A DNA stretch of 32,708 nucleotides from Bacteroidota bacterium (GCA_004292785.1 RDXG01000272.1:1-32708), one strand, 5' to 3'. Positions 9,405 to 17,051 are shown, counted from the stretch's first letter. Program-made: numbers and translations. The notes: generated by a model not told the origin, from the sequence alone.

Positions 9405-9914
9405 ATGAAAATACTTTTTTTGGACAGAGACGGAGTCATCAACAAAAAACTTGATGACGATTATGTAAAAAATTGGTCAGAATTTGAATTTATGCCAAAC
9501 ATAAAAGAAGTTTTGACAAAATTAAAACCACTTTTTGACAAAATCGTGGTCGTTACCAATCAGCAAGGAATTGGAAAAAAGATCATGACCGAACAAGATT
9601 TACACATTCTTCACCAAAAAATGTTATCCAAACTTCATGATTCTCAGGTTTTAATTGACAAAATCTATCATTGTCCTTCGCTTGCCAACGCCAACGATCC
9701 AAACCGAAAACCCAATATTGGCATGGCAAAACAAGTTTTATCGGATTTTCCAAAGGCAGATTTTTCGCAATCTTGGATCATAGGTGATAGTATTTCGGAT
9801 ATGGAATTTGGAAAAAAAGCAGGTTTGAACACAATCTTTTTTGGGCAAAAAAAACATGAATTTATTGACTTTTCAATGGAAAATTGGTTAGAAATACAAG
9901 AATTTTTTGTTTAA
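9405..9914 (+). CDS. HAD-IIIA family phosphatase (GmhB-like, zinc loop missing)
   Basis: Small 169-residue HAD hydrolase related to D-glycero-D-manno-heptose 1,7-bisphosphate phosphatase and histidinol-phosphatase. Motif I is FLDRDGVIN (Asp7 nucleophile, Asp9 acid/base), motif II is VVTNQQGIG (Thr51), motif III is in the NRKPNIGM segment (Lys102), and motif IV is IIGDSISDMEFG (Asp128, Asp132). GmhB enzymes normally hold a structural zinc with a CPHxP...CxC loop. Here the loop is HCPSLANANDPNRKP with only one Cys, so zinc binding looks lost. The gene sits alone, not in an LPS-heptose cluster, so the substrate is open: a sugar bisphosphate or another small phosphate ester. Start chosen at the Met directly before the motif I strand. 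Confidence 0.85.
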   Translation: MKILFLDRDGVINKKLDDDYVKNWSEFEFMPNIKEVLTKLKPLFDKIVVVTNQQGIGKKIMTEQDLHILHQKMLSKLHDSQVLIDKIYHCPSLANANDPNRKPNIGMAKQVLSDFPKADFSQSWIIGDSISDMEFGKKAGLNTIFFGQKKHEFIDFSMENWLEIQEFFV

Positions 9915-9979
9915 ATAAGGAATTAAAAAAATAAAATAGCTTATTCCAAAATCTTTACAAAAAGGGTTTTGGCTTTTTC

Positions 9980-9987
9980 TATATTTG
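9980..9987 (+). promoter_or_regulatory. Bacteroidota -7 element upstream of the retropepsin-like gene
   Basis: TATATTTG fits TAnnTTTG and ends 16 nt before the start codon at 10004. A TTTA about 21 nt upstream is a near match to the -33 TTTG box. The leader would be very short. Confidence 0.45.
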
Positions 9988-10003
9988 CAAAAAAACAGTC
10001 AAT

Positions 10004-11149
10004 ATGAAATATATTTTATTACTTTTATTGGTTTTTGTTTTTCAAAATCTATTCGCACAGCAAAATTTGCCTGTGATACTTGCAAACTCAAAAAATGTGA
10101 AAATATATGATGGTTTAAATTATAAATCAAATTTTTGGGTAATTTTTCCAGAAACAAAACCAGATATATATTACCTTGATTTGCCAAGAAAAAAAACACT
10201 TGTCAAATTTATAACAGACAAAGACAGCATTTCTTTTGTCTTAAATGATGGTGAAATTAAAGATTTTATAGTGCTTTTGAATGGAAAAGATTCTTGCTAT
10301 ACGCGCATTTCTGCCAATTATCCAAACTTGAAAAAACCTAAAAAAGTAAGTCAAGGAAATGACACCATTCCGTTTACAATGAAGAACAATCGGGTTTATT
10401 TTAAAGGAAAAATAAATGATTCAGAAGTTTTGAATATTCAGTTTGATTTGGGGGCAAGTGCAGTAAATATCAATAAAAAATCTGTTAAAAAAACCGAGAT
10501 AAATTTTGATAAAAAGGGTTATCTCACCAACAGTGATGGCACAAATGAAACGAAAGTAAGTTCAAGCAATGAAATAAAAATTGCGGGATTGAAGTGGAGT
10601 AACATAGAAATATATGAAACCAAAAATATGGATAAATATGAAGATTTAATCGTTGGAAATAGTTTTTTTTTAGATCAAATTTATATGATTGATTATGAAA
10701 AAAACCATTTGATTTTATTCGCAAATTTGCCAGAAATTGATGCGAGTTTTGTGAAACAAAATATGATTTTGGATGGCGGAATTCGCCCAATATTTGAAGC
10801 AACTTTTGTTTTCGATGACAAAATATACAAAGATTGGTTTTTGTTTGACACAGGAAATACAGGAAATGGAATCATTGGAAATGGTTTTTTGACAAAAAAT
10901 AATTTGTACGATAAATTTTCAAATATTATTGGTTTGGGAAGCAAAAAAATTGCCTATATTCCTAAGTTAATGATTGCAGAACAAATGATTGATGATGGCG
11001 TGATTTCATTAGAAAAACAAAATAAGAATGGCTCTCATTACAAATTTTCAGGGCTGTTTGGAAATAAAATATTAAAACGCTTTAACGTAATTATTGATAA
11101 TAAAGCAGGTTTTATTTATATGAAACCTAATTTTTTTGGGCAAAACTAA
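10004..11149 (+). CDS. Secreted retropepsin-like aspartic protease family protein
   Basis: The 381-residue product has a signal peptide (to about residue 18, NLFAQ). It then shows two diverged aspartic-protease-type motifs in one chain: QFDLGASAVN (Asp148) and FLFDTGNTGNGI (Asp282). Each is preceded by hydrophobic strands and followed by a glycine-containing strand (LIVGNSFF; FSGLFGNKILKRFNVIIDN). This two-lobe layout resembles the retropepsin-like aspartyl proteases common in Bacteroidota. The first motif has Leu where active enzymes have Thr/Ser (DTG/DSG), so activity is uncertain although both aspartates remain. The gene stands alone with its own -7 element. It could be a protease, or a binding protein derived from one. 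Confidence 0.75.
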   Translation: MKYILLLLLVFVFQNLFAQQNLPVILANSKNVKIYDGLNYKSNFWVIFPETKPDIYYLDLPRKKTLVKFITDKDSISFVLNDGEIKDFIVLLNGKDSCYTRISANYPNLKKPKKVSQGNDTIPFTMKNNRVYFKGKINDSEVLNIQFDLGASAVNINKKSVKKTEINFDKKGYLTNSDGTNETKVSSSNEIKIAGLKWSNIEIYETKNMDKYEDLIVGNSFFLDQIYMIDYEKNHLILFANLPEIDASFVKQNMILDGGIRPIFEATFVFDDKIYKDWFLFDTGNTGNGIIGNGFLTKNNLYDKFSNIIGLGSKKIAYIPKLMIAEQMIDDGVISLEKQNKNGSHYKFSGLFGNKILKRFNVIIDNKAGFIYMKPNFFGQN

Positions 11150-11164
11150 ATCGTGTAAAATTTC

Positions 11165-11198
11165 TAATTTTGCAACACATATTTTGTTCCTTTGGAAC
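11165..11198 (+). promoter_or_regulatory. Candidate -7 element and small hairpin upstream of the MMPL gene
   Basis: TAATTTTG (11165-11172) matches TAnnTTTG; no convincing -33 box at 19 nt. Between it and the start codon is a 5-bp hairpin, GTTCC-TTT-GGAAC (11186-11198), in the expected leader RNA. Confidence 0.4.
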
Positions 11199-11235
11199 TA
11201 GAAAACTTTGATTTTTATTAAAAAAAACAAAAAAA

Positions 11236-13533
11236 ATGATTTGGTCTAAATTTGCAGATTTCGTACTAAAAAATAGGTTGGCGGTATTGATTTTGATCGG
11301 AATAATTACCGTTTTTATGGGTTTTCAAGCCCGAAAAGTAGAAAATACCTACGATTTTATCAAAGTTGTGCCTCCTGATGACGTTGATATGTTGTTTTTC
11401 AATGAATTTACAAAAACTTTTGGAGAAGACGGAAATATTTTGGTCATTGGTTTGAAAGATAGTAGTTTGTACCAACTTCAAAACTTCAAATATTTTAGCG
11501 AATTTTGCGATCAACTCTCTGGTTTACAAGGAGTTAATCAAGTTTTGGCTTTGCCCAAAATATTGAATATTGAAGCCAACCGAAGCGAAGAAAAATTTGT
11601 TTTAAACCCAATTTTTAAGCCTTTTCCCATCGACCAACAAGGTTTGGATTCTTTGCTTTTGAAAGCGCGAAATATTCGTTTGTTTGCCGACCAACTTTTG
11701 AATTTTCAGAACGGCGCAACTTTGATCGCCCTTGCGATTGACAAAAAATGGATTGGTTCTGCCAAAAGGCACGTTTTAATTCCTGAAATTACAAAATTAG
11801 GCGAAAATTTTAGCCAAAAAACCAAAATAGATTTGCATTATGCGGGCATTCCTTATGTTCGAACTTTGCTGTCCGACAAGGTGCGCAAGGAACTCAATTT
11901 TTTCTTGATGTTGTCTTTGGGCGTTACTTTGACCGTTTTGTATCTGTTTTTTCGTAGTTTTTCGCCTGTTATTTTCCCAATGCTTATGATCGGAATTATT
12001 ATTGTTTGGACTTTAGGAACTTTGGGAATTTTGGGTTATAAAATTACTTTACTTACAGGTTTGCTTCCGCCAATTTTGGTCGTGATCGGGATTCCAAACA
12101 GCATTTATTTGTTAAATCGTTATCATCAAGAATTTGTTATTCAGCAAGACAAAATTGTTGCACTCAAATTAGTCATAAAAAAAATAGGAATTGTTACAGT
12201 TATGACCAATTTGACCACTGCCATCGGTTTTATGGTCTTGATTTTTACGGATATTTCCATTCTTAAAGAGTTTGGAATTGTAGCGGGAATCAATATTTTG
12301 GCTACTTTTATCATTAGTTTGACCTTTATTCCTGCAATTTTTTCGTATTTGCCAAGCCCAAAAGCACGCCATTTAAAACATTTGGATTTTCAGCCTACCA
12401 TTCGTTTTGTGGAATTGCTGATCCATTTGGTAAGCAAAAACCGCCCAAAAGTCTATGCTGTGGCTATTTTGATGTCTGTAATTTCTATTTTTGGCATTGT
12501 TAAAATTAAGGCTTTGTCGTTTATGGTGGACGATATGCCCCAAGAAAGCCAAATTGTGAAAGATTTGCGTTTTTTTGAGAAAAATTTTAAAGGCGTGATG
12601 CCCATCGAGATTGTGATTGATACGCAAAAAAGAAAAGGAATTAGAAAAATGAGCAATTTGCAAAAAATAGATTCTTTACAAAATTATTTGCAAACGATCC
12701 CTTACTTTTCTGCGCCGCTTTCGTCTGTAACTTTTTTGAAAGCCGCAAATCAGGCATATTTTAACGGAAGTCCCGATTCTTATAGTTTACCAACTTCCAG
12801 AGAAGGCGTTTTTATTCAGTCTTATCTCAAAAACAATTCTTCAGCCGATTCCATGACTCGTTCTTTTGTGGATACTTCGGGCAGGTTGCTTCGAATTTCT
12901 TTGAAAGTGGCAGATTTAGGCTCAATTCGCATGGATTCTTTGATTCAAAAACAAGTAAATCCGCAAATGCAAGCCATTTTTGCCGATTCCGACATCAAGG
13001 CAACCATCACAGGAACTACTTTGCTTTTCATTAAAGGAAACCGTTATTTGATCCAAAATATGCAACAAAGTTTGGCTTTGGCTATTTTTCTGATTGCTTT
13101 GATTATGGGTTTTTTGTTCAAAAATTTCAGAATGGTGATCATTTCTTTGATCCCGAATTTGTTGCCTTTGGCGATGGTTGCGGGCATGATGGGCTTTTTG
13201 GAAGTGCCTTTAAAACCGAGTACGGCTTTGATTTTTAGCATTGCGTTTGGCATTGCTGTTGATGATTCCATTCATTTTTTGGCAAAATATAGGCAGGAAT
13301 TAATCAGGTTAAACTTTGATGTCGAGCAGGCAGTACAAATAAGTTTGCGAGAAACGGGCATGAGTATGATGTACACTTCCATTGTTTTGTTTGCGGGTTT
13401 TGTGATTTTTGTGGGTTCAGAATTTGGTGGAACGGTGGCTTTGGGGGCTTTGACTTCGACTACTTTGCTGATTGCCATGTTTACAAATTTGATTTTGTTG
13501 CCTTCGCTTTTGCTGACTTTTCGGGGGAAATGA
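11236..13533 (+). CDS. MMPL/RND superfamily exporter (HpnN-like)
   Basis: Inner-membrane transporter of the RND superfamily, likely driven by the proton gradient and possibly moving lipids or other hydrophobic cargo. The 765-residue chain has the usual duplicated plan: one helix at about 14-33, a periplasmic loop, five to six helices at about 218-380, another helix near 405-425, a second periplasmic domain, and a final helix bundle at about 615-760. The second bundle holds the RND signature GIAVDDSIHFLAKYR (Gly672; Asp676 and Asp677 are the likely proton-relay residues). TNLTTAIGFMVL in the first half and SMMYTSIVLFAGF in the second are the matching duplicated helices. No membrane-fusion protein or outer-membrane channel lies beside it, as is normal for MMPL proteins. 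Cargo is not known. Confidence 0.88.
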   Translation: MIWSKFADFVLKNRLAVLILIGIITVFMGFQARKVENTYDFIKVVPPDDVDMLFFNEFTKTFGEDGNILVIGLKDSSLYQLQNFKYFSEFCDQLSGLQGVNQVLALPKILNIEANRSEEKFVLNPIFKPFPIDQQGLDSLLLKARNIRLFADQLLNFQNGATLIALAIDKKWIGSAKRHVLIPEITKLGENFSQKTKIDLHYAGIPYVRTLLSDKVRKELNFFLMLSLGVTLTVLYLFFRSFSPVIFPMLMIGIIIVWTLGTLGILGYKITLLTGLLPPILVVIGIPNSIYLLNRYHQEFVIQQDKIVALKLVIKKIGIVTVMTNLTTAIGFMVLIFTDISILKEFGIVAGINILATFIISLTFIPAIFSYLPSPKARHLKHLDFQPTIRFVELLIHLVSKNRPKVYAVAILMSVISIFGIVKIKALSFMVDDMPQESQIVKDLRFFEKNFKGVMPIEIVIDTQKRKGIRKMSNLQKIDSLQNYLQTIPYFSAPLSSVTFLKAANQAYFNGSPDSYSLPTSREGVFIQSYLKNNSSADSMTRSFVDTSGRLLRISLKVADLGSIRMDSLIQKQVNPQMQAIFADSDIKATITGTTLLFIKGNRYLIQNMQQSLALAIFLIALIMGFLFKNFRMVIISLIPNLLPLAMVAGMMGFLEVPLKPSTALIFSIAFGIAVDDSIHFLAKYRQELIRLNFDVEQAVQISLRETGMSMMYTSIVLFAGFVIFVGSEFGGTVALGALTSTTLLIAMFTNLILLPSLLLTFRGK

Positions 13534-13627
13534 TGCTTTTTTGTTGATCACAAATTTTAATCTTTTACTAAGGAATTGTTTAATAGATTTTATGTTTTAT
13601 GATTATTTCTTTTATTTTGGTACACAG

Positions 13628-13691
13628 ATAACGCTAATTTTGCCGATAAATGCGAATTTTTCGTTTATTTATTAGTAAGAATTAGCGTTAT
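13628..13691. repeat. Intergenic inverted repeat (ATAACGCTAATT type)
   Basis: Arms 13628-13639 and 13680-13691 are exact 12-bp reverse complements with 40 nt between. The segment resembles the degenerate ACAGAT-AACGC-type intergenic repeats of many bacterial genomes; that similarity is from memory. It lies between the convergent MMPL and CPBP genes and could end either transcript. Confidence 0.45.
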
Positions 13692-13721
13692 AAATGTGCT
13701 AAAAACAATTCAGAAAAGAGA

Positions 13722-14468
13722 TCAAATGACGTGATAAAAAATAAAGTACATCATTGCCAAATTAAATCCTGCGTGGCTAATCACTGCCCCAAAGATACTT
13801 CCCGTTTGTTGTTTGCAAATAAAAAATATTTGGCTTGTTAGAAACATCAAAAATACCCAAATCAAAGCAGGAATAAAGAAAAAATCCCATGTACCAGCAA
13901 TATACACAATCCCAAAATGTGCCAAATGTGTGATAGCAAAAGCTGCACCATCTATGTATGAGGCTTTTTGCTCGCCATATTTTTTAACAAAACTACCATG
14001 AACAACGCCACGATACAAAAGTTCTTCTCCGATTGGGCTAAAAGTCATCGATATTATGGCGTAAATCCAAAAATATATAATTTTGTCATCAGGTCTTTTG
14101 GCAATCATTCCGATAACTTGCTCAAAAGACTTTGAGGTGTAAACAAACCAATGACTATTGCTATGTTCATATAAAAAATAACCGACATAATACACACCCG
14201 CAGACAGAATCGCACCCAATAAAAAAGAATAAATCAACCATAAATAATTCTTAGGTTTTACTATTCCAATATTGGTTCTGCCTTCTTTTGAGAGCAAAAT
14301 AAACGGCAAACACCACATTAACAGAAATATGATGGGAATTTTATTATAGTTTCCCGTTGCATTTGCTTCTAAAACAATAATAAAACGAGGAATACCAAAT
14401 AATAATATTAGCGTAATTCCTAAAGTAGCATTAAAACTAAATAGCTTTTGATAGATAATTTTTAACAT
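13722..14468 (-). CDS. CPBP family intramembrane metalloprotease (CAAX/Abi type)
   Basis: Polytopic membrane protein of 248 residues in the CPBP (CAAX protease and bacteriocin-processing) family. The signature motifs are in order: EELLYR (Glu148-Glu149-xxx-Arg153) in SPIGEELLYRGV, then HLAHF (His181, His184), and finally SHAGFN (His232). These are the glutamate and histidine residues expected to activate water in this family. About six to seven hydrophobic helices are visible. The gene faces the MMPL gene tail to tail and is read divergently from the acyl-CoA dehydrogenase. No bacteriocin or prenylated substrate is nearby, so its target is unknown. Confidence 0.88.
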   Translation of the reverse strand: MLKIIYQKLFSFNATLGITLILLFGIPRFIIVLEANATGNYNKIPIIFLLMWCLPFILLSKEGRTNIGIVKPKNYLWLIYSFLLGAILSAGVYYVGYFLYEHSNSHWFVYTSKSFEQVIGMIAKRPDDKIIYFWIYAIISMTFSPIGEELLYRGVVHGSFVKKYGEQKASYIDGAAFAITHLAHFGIVYIAGTWDFFFIPALIWVFLMFLTSQIFFICKQQTGSIFGAVISHAGFNLAMMYFIFYHVI

Positions 14469-14553
14469 ATTTATTTTAAGTGATTTATCGGGTATTTACG
14501 CAATTTCAAAAATTTTAGTTGTTGATAATCAATGAATTATAAAAATAATTTTC

Positions 14554-14634
14554 TTGGAATTTTTTTAGAACTTATACAAATATTATAAGCGTAATACTTG
14601 CAGCTATCTTATAATTCTAAAAAAAACATTCCAA
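14554..14634. repeat. Nested imperfect inverted repeat in a divergent intergenic region
   Basis: Outer arms 14554-14570 and 14615-14634 (TTGGAA...TTCCAA type, with small bulges) surround an inner perfect 8-bp pair ATTATAAG/CTTATAAT (14582-14589, 14608-14615). It sits between the divergently transcribed CPBP and dehydrogenase genes, so it is more likely regulatory or a repeat remnant than a terminator. The rest of 14469-14715 is AT-rich with one promoter element. Confidence 0.4.
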
Positions 14635-14675
14635 AAATCCAAACCATTAAAAAAAATTCAACGAAAAAAAAACAC

Positions 14676-14683
14676 TAACTTTG
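14676..14683 (+). promoter_or_regulatory. Bacteroidota -7 element for the acyl-CoA dehydrogenase gene
   Basis: TAACTTTG matches TAnnTTTG exactly and lies 32 nt before the start codon. No clear TTTG is seen 19 nt upstream. Confidence 0.5.
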
Positions 14684-14715
14684 CGCCACTTGTTTGAACA
14701 CAAAAACCAATAAAA

Positions 14716-15936
14716 ATGCAAAATACATTTGACGAAAAAACGATTCTTAAAAGTAACAAAGTAGATACTTTCGAATCCCCTGATTTTTATAACATCGACG
14801 ATTTGCTGACCGAAGAACACAAAATGATCCGTTCGGCGGTGCGTGATTTTGTTAAAAAAGAAATTAGCCCAATCATAGAAGATTGTTGCCAAAACAATAT
14901 TTTCCCAAAACATTTGGTAAGAAAATTTGGCGAAATAGGCATTTTCGGACCTACTATTCCTCAAAAATACAATCCAAATGGCGGTTTGGACTACATTAGC
15001 TACGGTTTGATGATGCAAGAAGTAGAACGTGGCGATTCGGGCATGAGATCAACCGCTTCGGTGCAAGGTTCTTTGGTGATGTACCCAATTTATGCCTACG
15101 GTTCGGAAGAACAACGCATGAAATATTTGCCAAAATTGTCTTCAGGCGAATATTTGGGCTGTTTTGGCTTGACAGAACCCAATCACGGCTCAAACCCTTC
15201 GGGCATGGAAACGCATTTTGAAGACAAAGGCGATCATTATTTGCTAAACGGCGCAAAAATGTGGATTTCTAACTCACCAGAGGCAGATATTGCCGTAGTT
15301 TGGGCAAAAAATGAGGCAGGCAGAATACACGGTTTAATTGTAGAAAGAGGCATGGAAGGGTTTAGCACGCCAACCACTCACAACAAATGGTCTTTGCGGG
15401 CAAGTTGCACAGGCGAATTGGTTTTTGACAACGTAAAAGTGCCAAAAGAAAACCTTTTGCCCAATAAATCAGGTTTGGGCGCGCCGATGGGTTGCCTAGA
15501 TTCCGCCAGATTTGGCATTGCTTGGGGAGCTTTGGGGGCGGCGATGGACTGTTTTGAAACCGCCAAAAAATACACGATGGAAAGAATCCAATTTGGAAAA
15601 CCGATTGCATCTTTTCAGTTACAACAAAAAAAATTAGCAGAAATGCTTTCCGAAATTACCAAAGCGCAACTCATTTGTTGGCGTTTGGGAATGCTCAAAA
15701 ACGAAGGAAAAGCAACTACGGCACAAATTTCTTTGGCAAAAAGAAACAACGTGGCAATGGCTTTAGAAATTGCAAGAGAATCTCGCCAAATGCTTGGCGG
15801 AATGGGCATCACAGGCGAATACCCAATCATGCGACACATGATGAACCTCGAATCGGTGGCAACTTATGAAGGCACACACGACATTCATTTGTTGATTTTG
15901 GGCAAAGAAATTACAGGAATTGCGGCATTTGCTTAG
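14716..15936 (+). CDS. gcdH: Glutaryl-CoA dehydrogenase-like acyl-CoA dehydrogenase
   Basis: FAD-dependent acyl-CoA dehydrogenase of 406 residues, closest by motif to glutaryl-CoA dehydrogenase, which oxidises and decarboxylates glutaryl-CoA to crotonyl-CoA in lysine and tryptophan breakdown. Supporting motifs: GMRSTASVQGSLVMYPIY (Arg111 matches the arginine that binds the substrate carboxylate), GCFGLTEPNHGSNPSGM, MWISNSP, SLRASCTGEL, and the C-terminal TYEGTHDIH with catalytic base Glu385. Length and domain order (helical N-domain, beta middle, helical C-domain) are normal. Its own promoter element lies just upstream. No other lysine-degradation gene is in the window, so another acyl-CoA dehydrogenase specificity cannot be ruled out. 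Confidence 0.87.
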   Translation: MQNTFDEKTILKSNKVDTFESPDFYNIDDLLTEEHKMIRSAVRDFVKKEISPIIEDCCQNNIFPKHLVRKFGEIGIFGPTIPQKYNPNGGLDYISYGLMMQEVERGDSGMRSTASVQGSLVMYPIYAYGSEEQRMKYLPKLSSGEYLGCFGLTEPNHGSNPSGMETHFEDKGDHYLLNGAKMWISNSPEADIAVVWAKNEAGRIHGLIVERGMEGFSTPTTHNKWSLRASCTGELVFDNVKVPKENLLPNKSGLGAPMGCLDSARFGIAWGALGAAMDCFETAKKYTMERIQFGKPIASFQLQQKKLAEMLSEITKAQLICWRLGMLKNEGKATTAQISLAKRNNVAMALEIARESRQMLGGMGITGEYPIMRHMMNLESVATYEGTHDIHLLILGKEITGIAAFA

Positions 15937-15949
15937 AAAAAAATTAAGG

Positions 15950-16013
15950 TGTGAGCAGGTTCTTAAACCTGCTCACAGGGTTTCTCAAAACCCATATTTC
16001 TCGGTTTTGAGAA
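15950..16013. repeat. Overlapping palindromes after the dehydrogenase gene
   Basis: First, a 12-bp hairpin 15950-15961/15966-15977 with loop CTTA: unit GTGAGC-AGGTT-CTTA-AACCT. Second, two mutually exclusive hairpins share bases: GGGTTT/AAACCC (15978-15983/15988-15993) and an 11-bp pair 15982-15992/16003-16013. The first hairpin begins 13 nt after the stop and probably ends the + transcript. The second group lies just beyond the 3' end of the convergent gene at 16038. Confidence 0.7.
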
Positions 16014-16037
16014 TCTGACCGCACTAGAATTAGCTTA

Positions 16038-16718
16038 TTATTCTGCATGATATTCACATCTTCCAGATTTATTTGTGGTTCTTTTTCGACATCTTTTTCC
16101 TTTATTGTTAATTCCACTACACTGTACAGAATATAAACTCTTTTTTTCAATATTCAGAAGAAAAGAGATAAGAATAAAGTATAGAATAGTTGGAATTAAA
16201 GAAGGAATTAAAAATATTCCAATACCGTATTTATTAAAGTTTATTTGACTCCACCAAAAATTATTTTGACCACCTAATAAATCAATACACCAATTTGTTC
16301 CAAAGTAGTAAATTAGAAATATACCAAAAAGAAGAGACACGAAATGAAAGATACTTTCTTTACGATAAAAAATAAATAAAGAGGATAAAGTTGCAGTGAT
16401 AAATGGGATATAATCAAACAATACACTAAAATTATGGTCTCCATACCAAGCTCTTTTATTTAAAAGAGCGCATTCCTGTTCCTCTATTTTAAAGTAATAT
16501 TTATAAGCAATTACAGCACTTGCAAACCAAATAAGGATTCCAAAAATTATATAGAAAAGTTTAGAAATAGGTTTTGTAGCTTTTAAAATGTGTTCTACTT
16601 TACTAAATGCTTTATTAAATGATACAATATAATTTATTATTATAAAAATAAAGGGGTAAAGAGGGTATAACATTTGTAAATTACTCATGGTATGTTGTAA
16701 CTTATTAATAATTTCCAT
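16038..16718 (-). CDS. Multi-helix membrane protein with C-terminal Cys/His tail
   Basis: Product of 226 residues that I do not recognise as a whole. Four to five hydrophobic helices are visible (about residues 18-35, 52-72, 100-120, 125-142, 165-190). The last 27 residues form a compact C-x9-C-x10-C-x2-H pattern (Cys200, Cys210, Cys221, His224) with KGKRCRKRT between. This resembles the short zinc-binding tail described in DUF5763-like proteins, where a basic cysteine motif ends in CxxH. The tail probably faces the cytoplasm. The coding sequence is AT-richer and less rich in the usual local codons than neighbouring housekeeping genes, and it lies beside a MITE-like element, which suggests accessory DNA. 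Function is unknown; nucleic-acid or partner binding by the tail is speculation. Confidence 0.7.
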   Translation of the reverse strand: MEIINKLQHTMSNLQMLYPLYPFIFIIINYIVSFNKAFSKVEHILKATKPISKLFYIIFGILIWFASAVIAYKYYFKIEEQECALLNKRAWYGDHNFSVLFDYIPFITATLSSLFIFYRKESIFHFVSLLFGIFLIYYFGTNWCIDLLGGQNNFWWSQINFNKYGIGIFLIPSLIPTILYFILISFLLNIEKKSLYSVQCSGINNKGKRCRKRTTNKSGRCEYHAE

Positions 16719-16798
16719 AAAATATTAAGTTAAAATATTTAGATAATCTACTTACGCAAATTTTTTTCATGGGTTACTAAACTTTAAATTTAATTTGA

Positions 16799-17010
16799 CA
16801 TGAGTTCGGAAATGATCTAAATATAATTTATTGAAATACAATAGATTATCAGCTTCATAGAAGCAACACCGTTGGTAGATAAAAACAATCCTATCTTTTC
16901 TAGCACCATAGGTGCGCACCTATGGTGCTAGAAAAGAACAGAATCTTATTTTCTACCAACGGAACGCCCTTTGCAGGGCTTTTATTGAATATTTTATTTC
17001 CGAACTCACG
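16799..17010. mobile_element. MITE-like element with 15-bp TIRs and 9-bp target duplication
   Basis: Terminal inverted repeats 16799-16813 and 16996-17010 match at 14 of 15 positions (CATGAGTTCGGAAAT against the complement of ATTTCCGAACTCACG). They are flanked by the direct repeat TTAATTTGA (16790-16798 and 17011-17019), as expected of a target-site duplication. The 212-bp interior has no open frame and contains palindromes: GCTTC-ATA-GAAGC (about 16851), a very large nested hairpin (16869-16962) and GCCCT-TTGC-AGGGC (about 16967). Length, termini and lack of a transposase fit a non-autonomous miniature element mobilised by an insertion sequence elsewhere. The wider 500-bp gene-free stretch 16719-17218 otherwise holds only AT-rich DNA and two hairpins. 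Confidence 0.7.
16869..16962. repeat. Large nested palindrome inside the MITE-like element
   Basis: The core is a gapless palindrome of 21-bp arms, 16895-16915 and 16916-16936, each containing the sub-palindrome GCACC-ATA-GGTGC. Outer arms CCGTTGGTAGA (16869-16879) and TCTACCAACGG (16952-16962) pair perfectly, with a loosely paired middle. As single-stranded DNA it would fold into one long hairpin. Confidence 0.85.
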
Positions 17011-17016
17011 TTAATT

Positions 17017-17051
17017 TGACAAAGATTAGAACATAATCCTAATTTTTGTCA
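17017..17051 (-). terminator. Hairpin downstream of the 258-residue membrane protein gene
   Basis: Arms 17017-17029 and 17039-17051 pair over 13 bp with one mismatch that would be a wobble in one RNA strand; loop 9 nt. It lies beyond the 3' end of the minus-strand gene at 17219 and overlaps the right target duplication of the MITE-like element. Confidence 0.4.
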
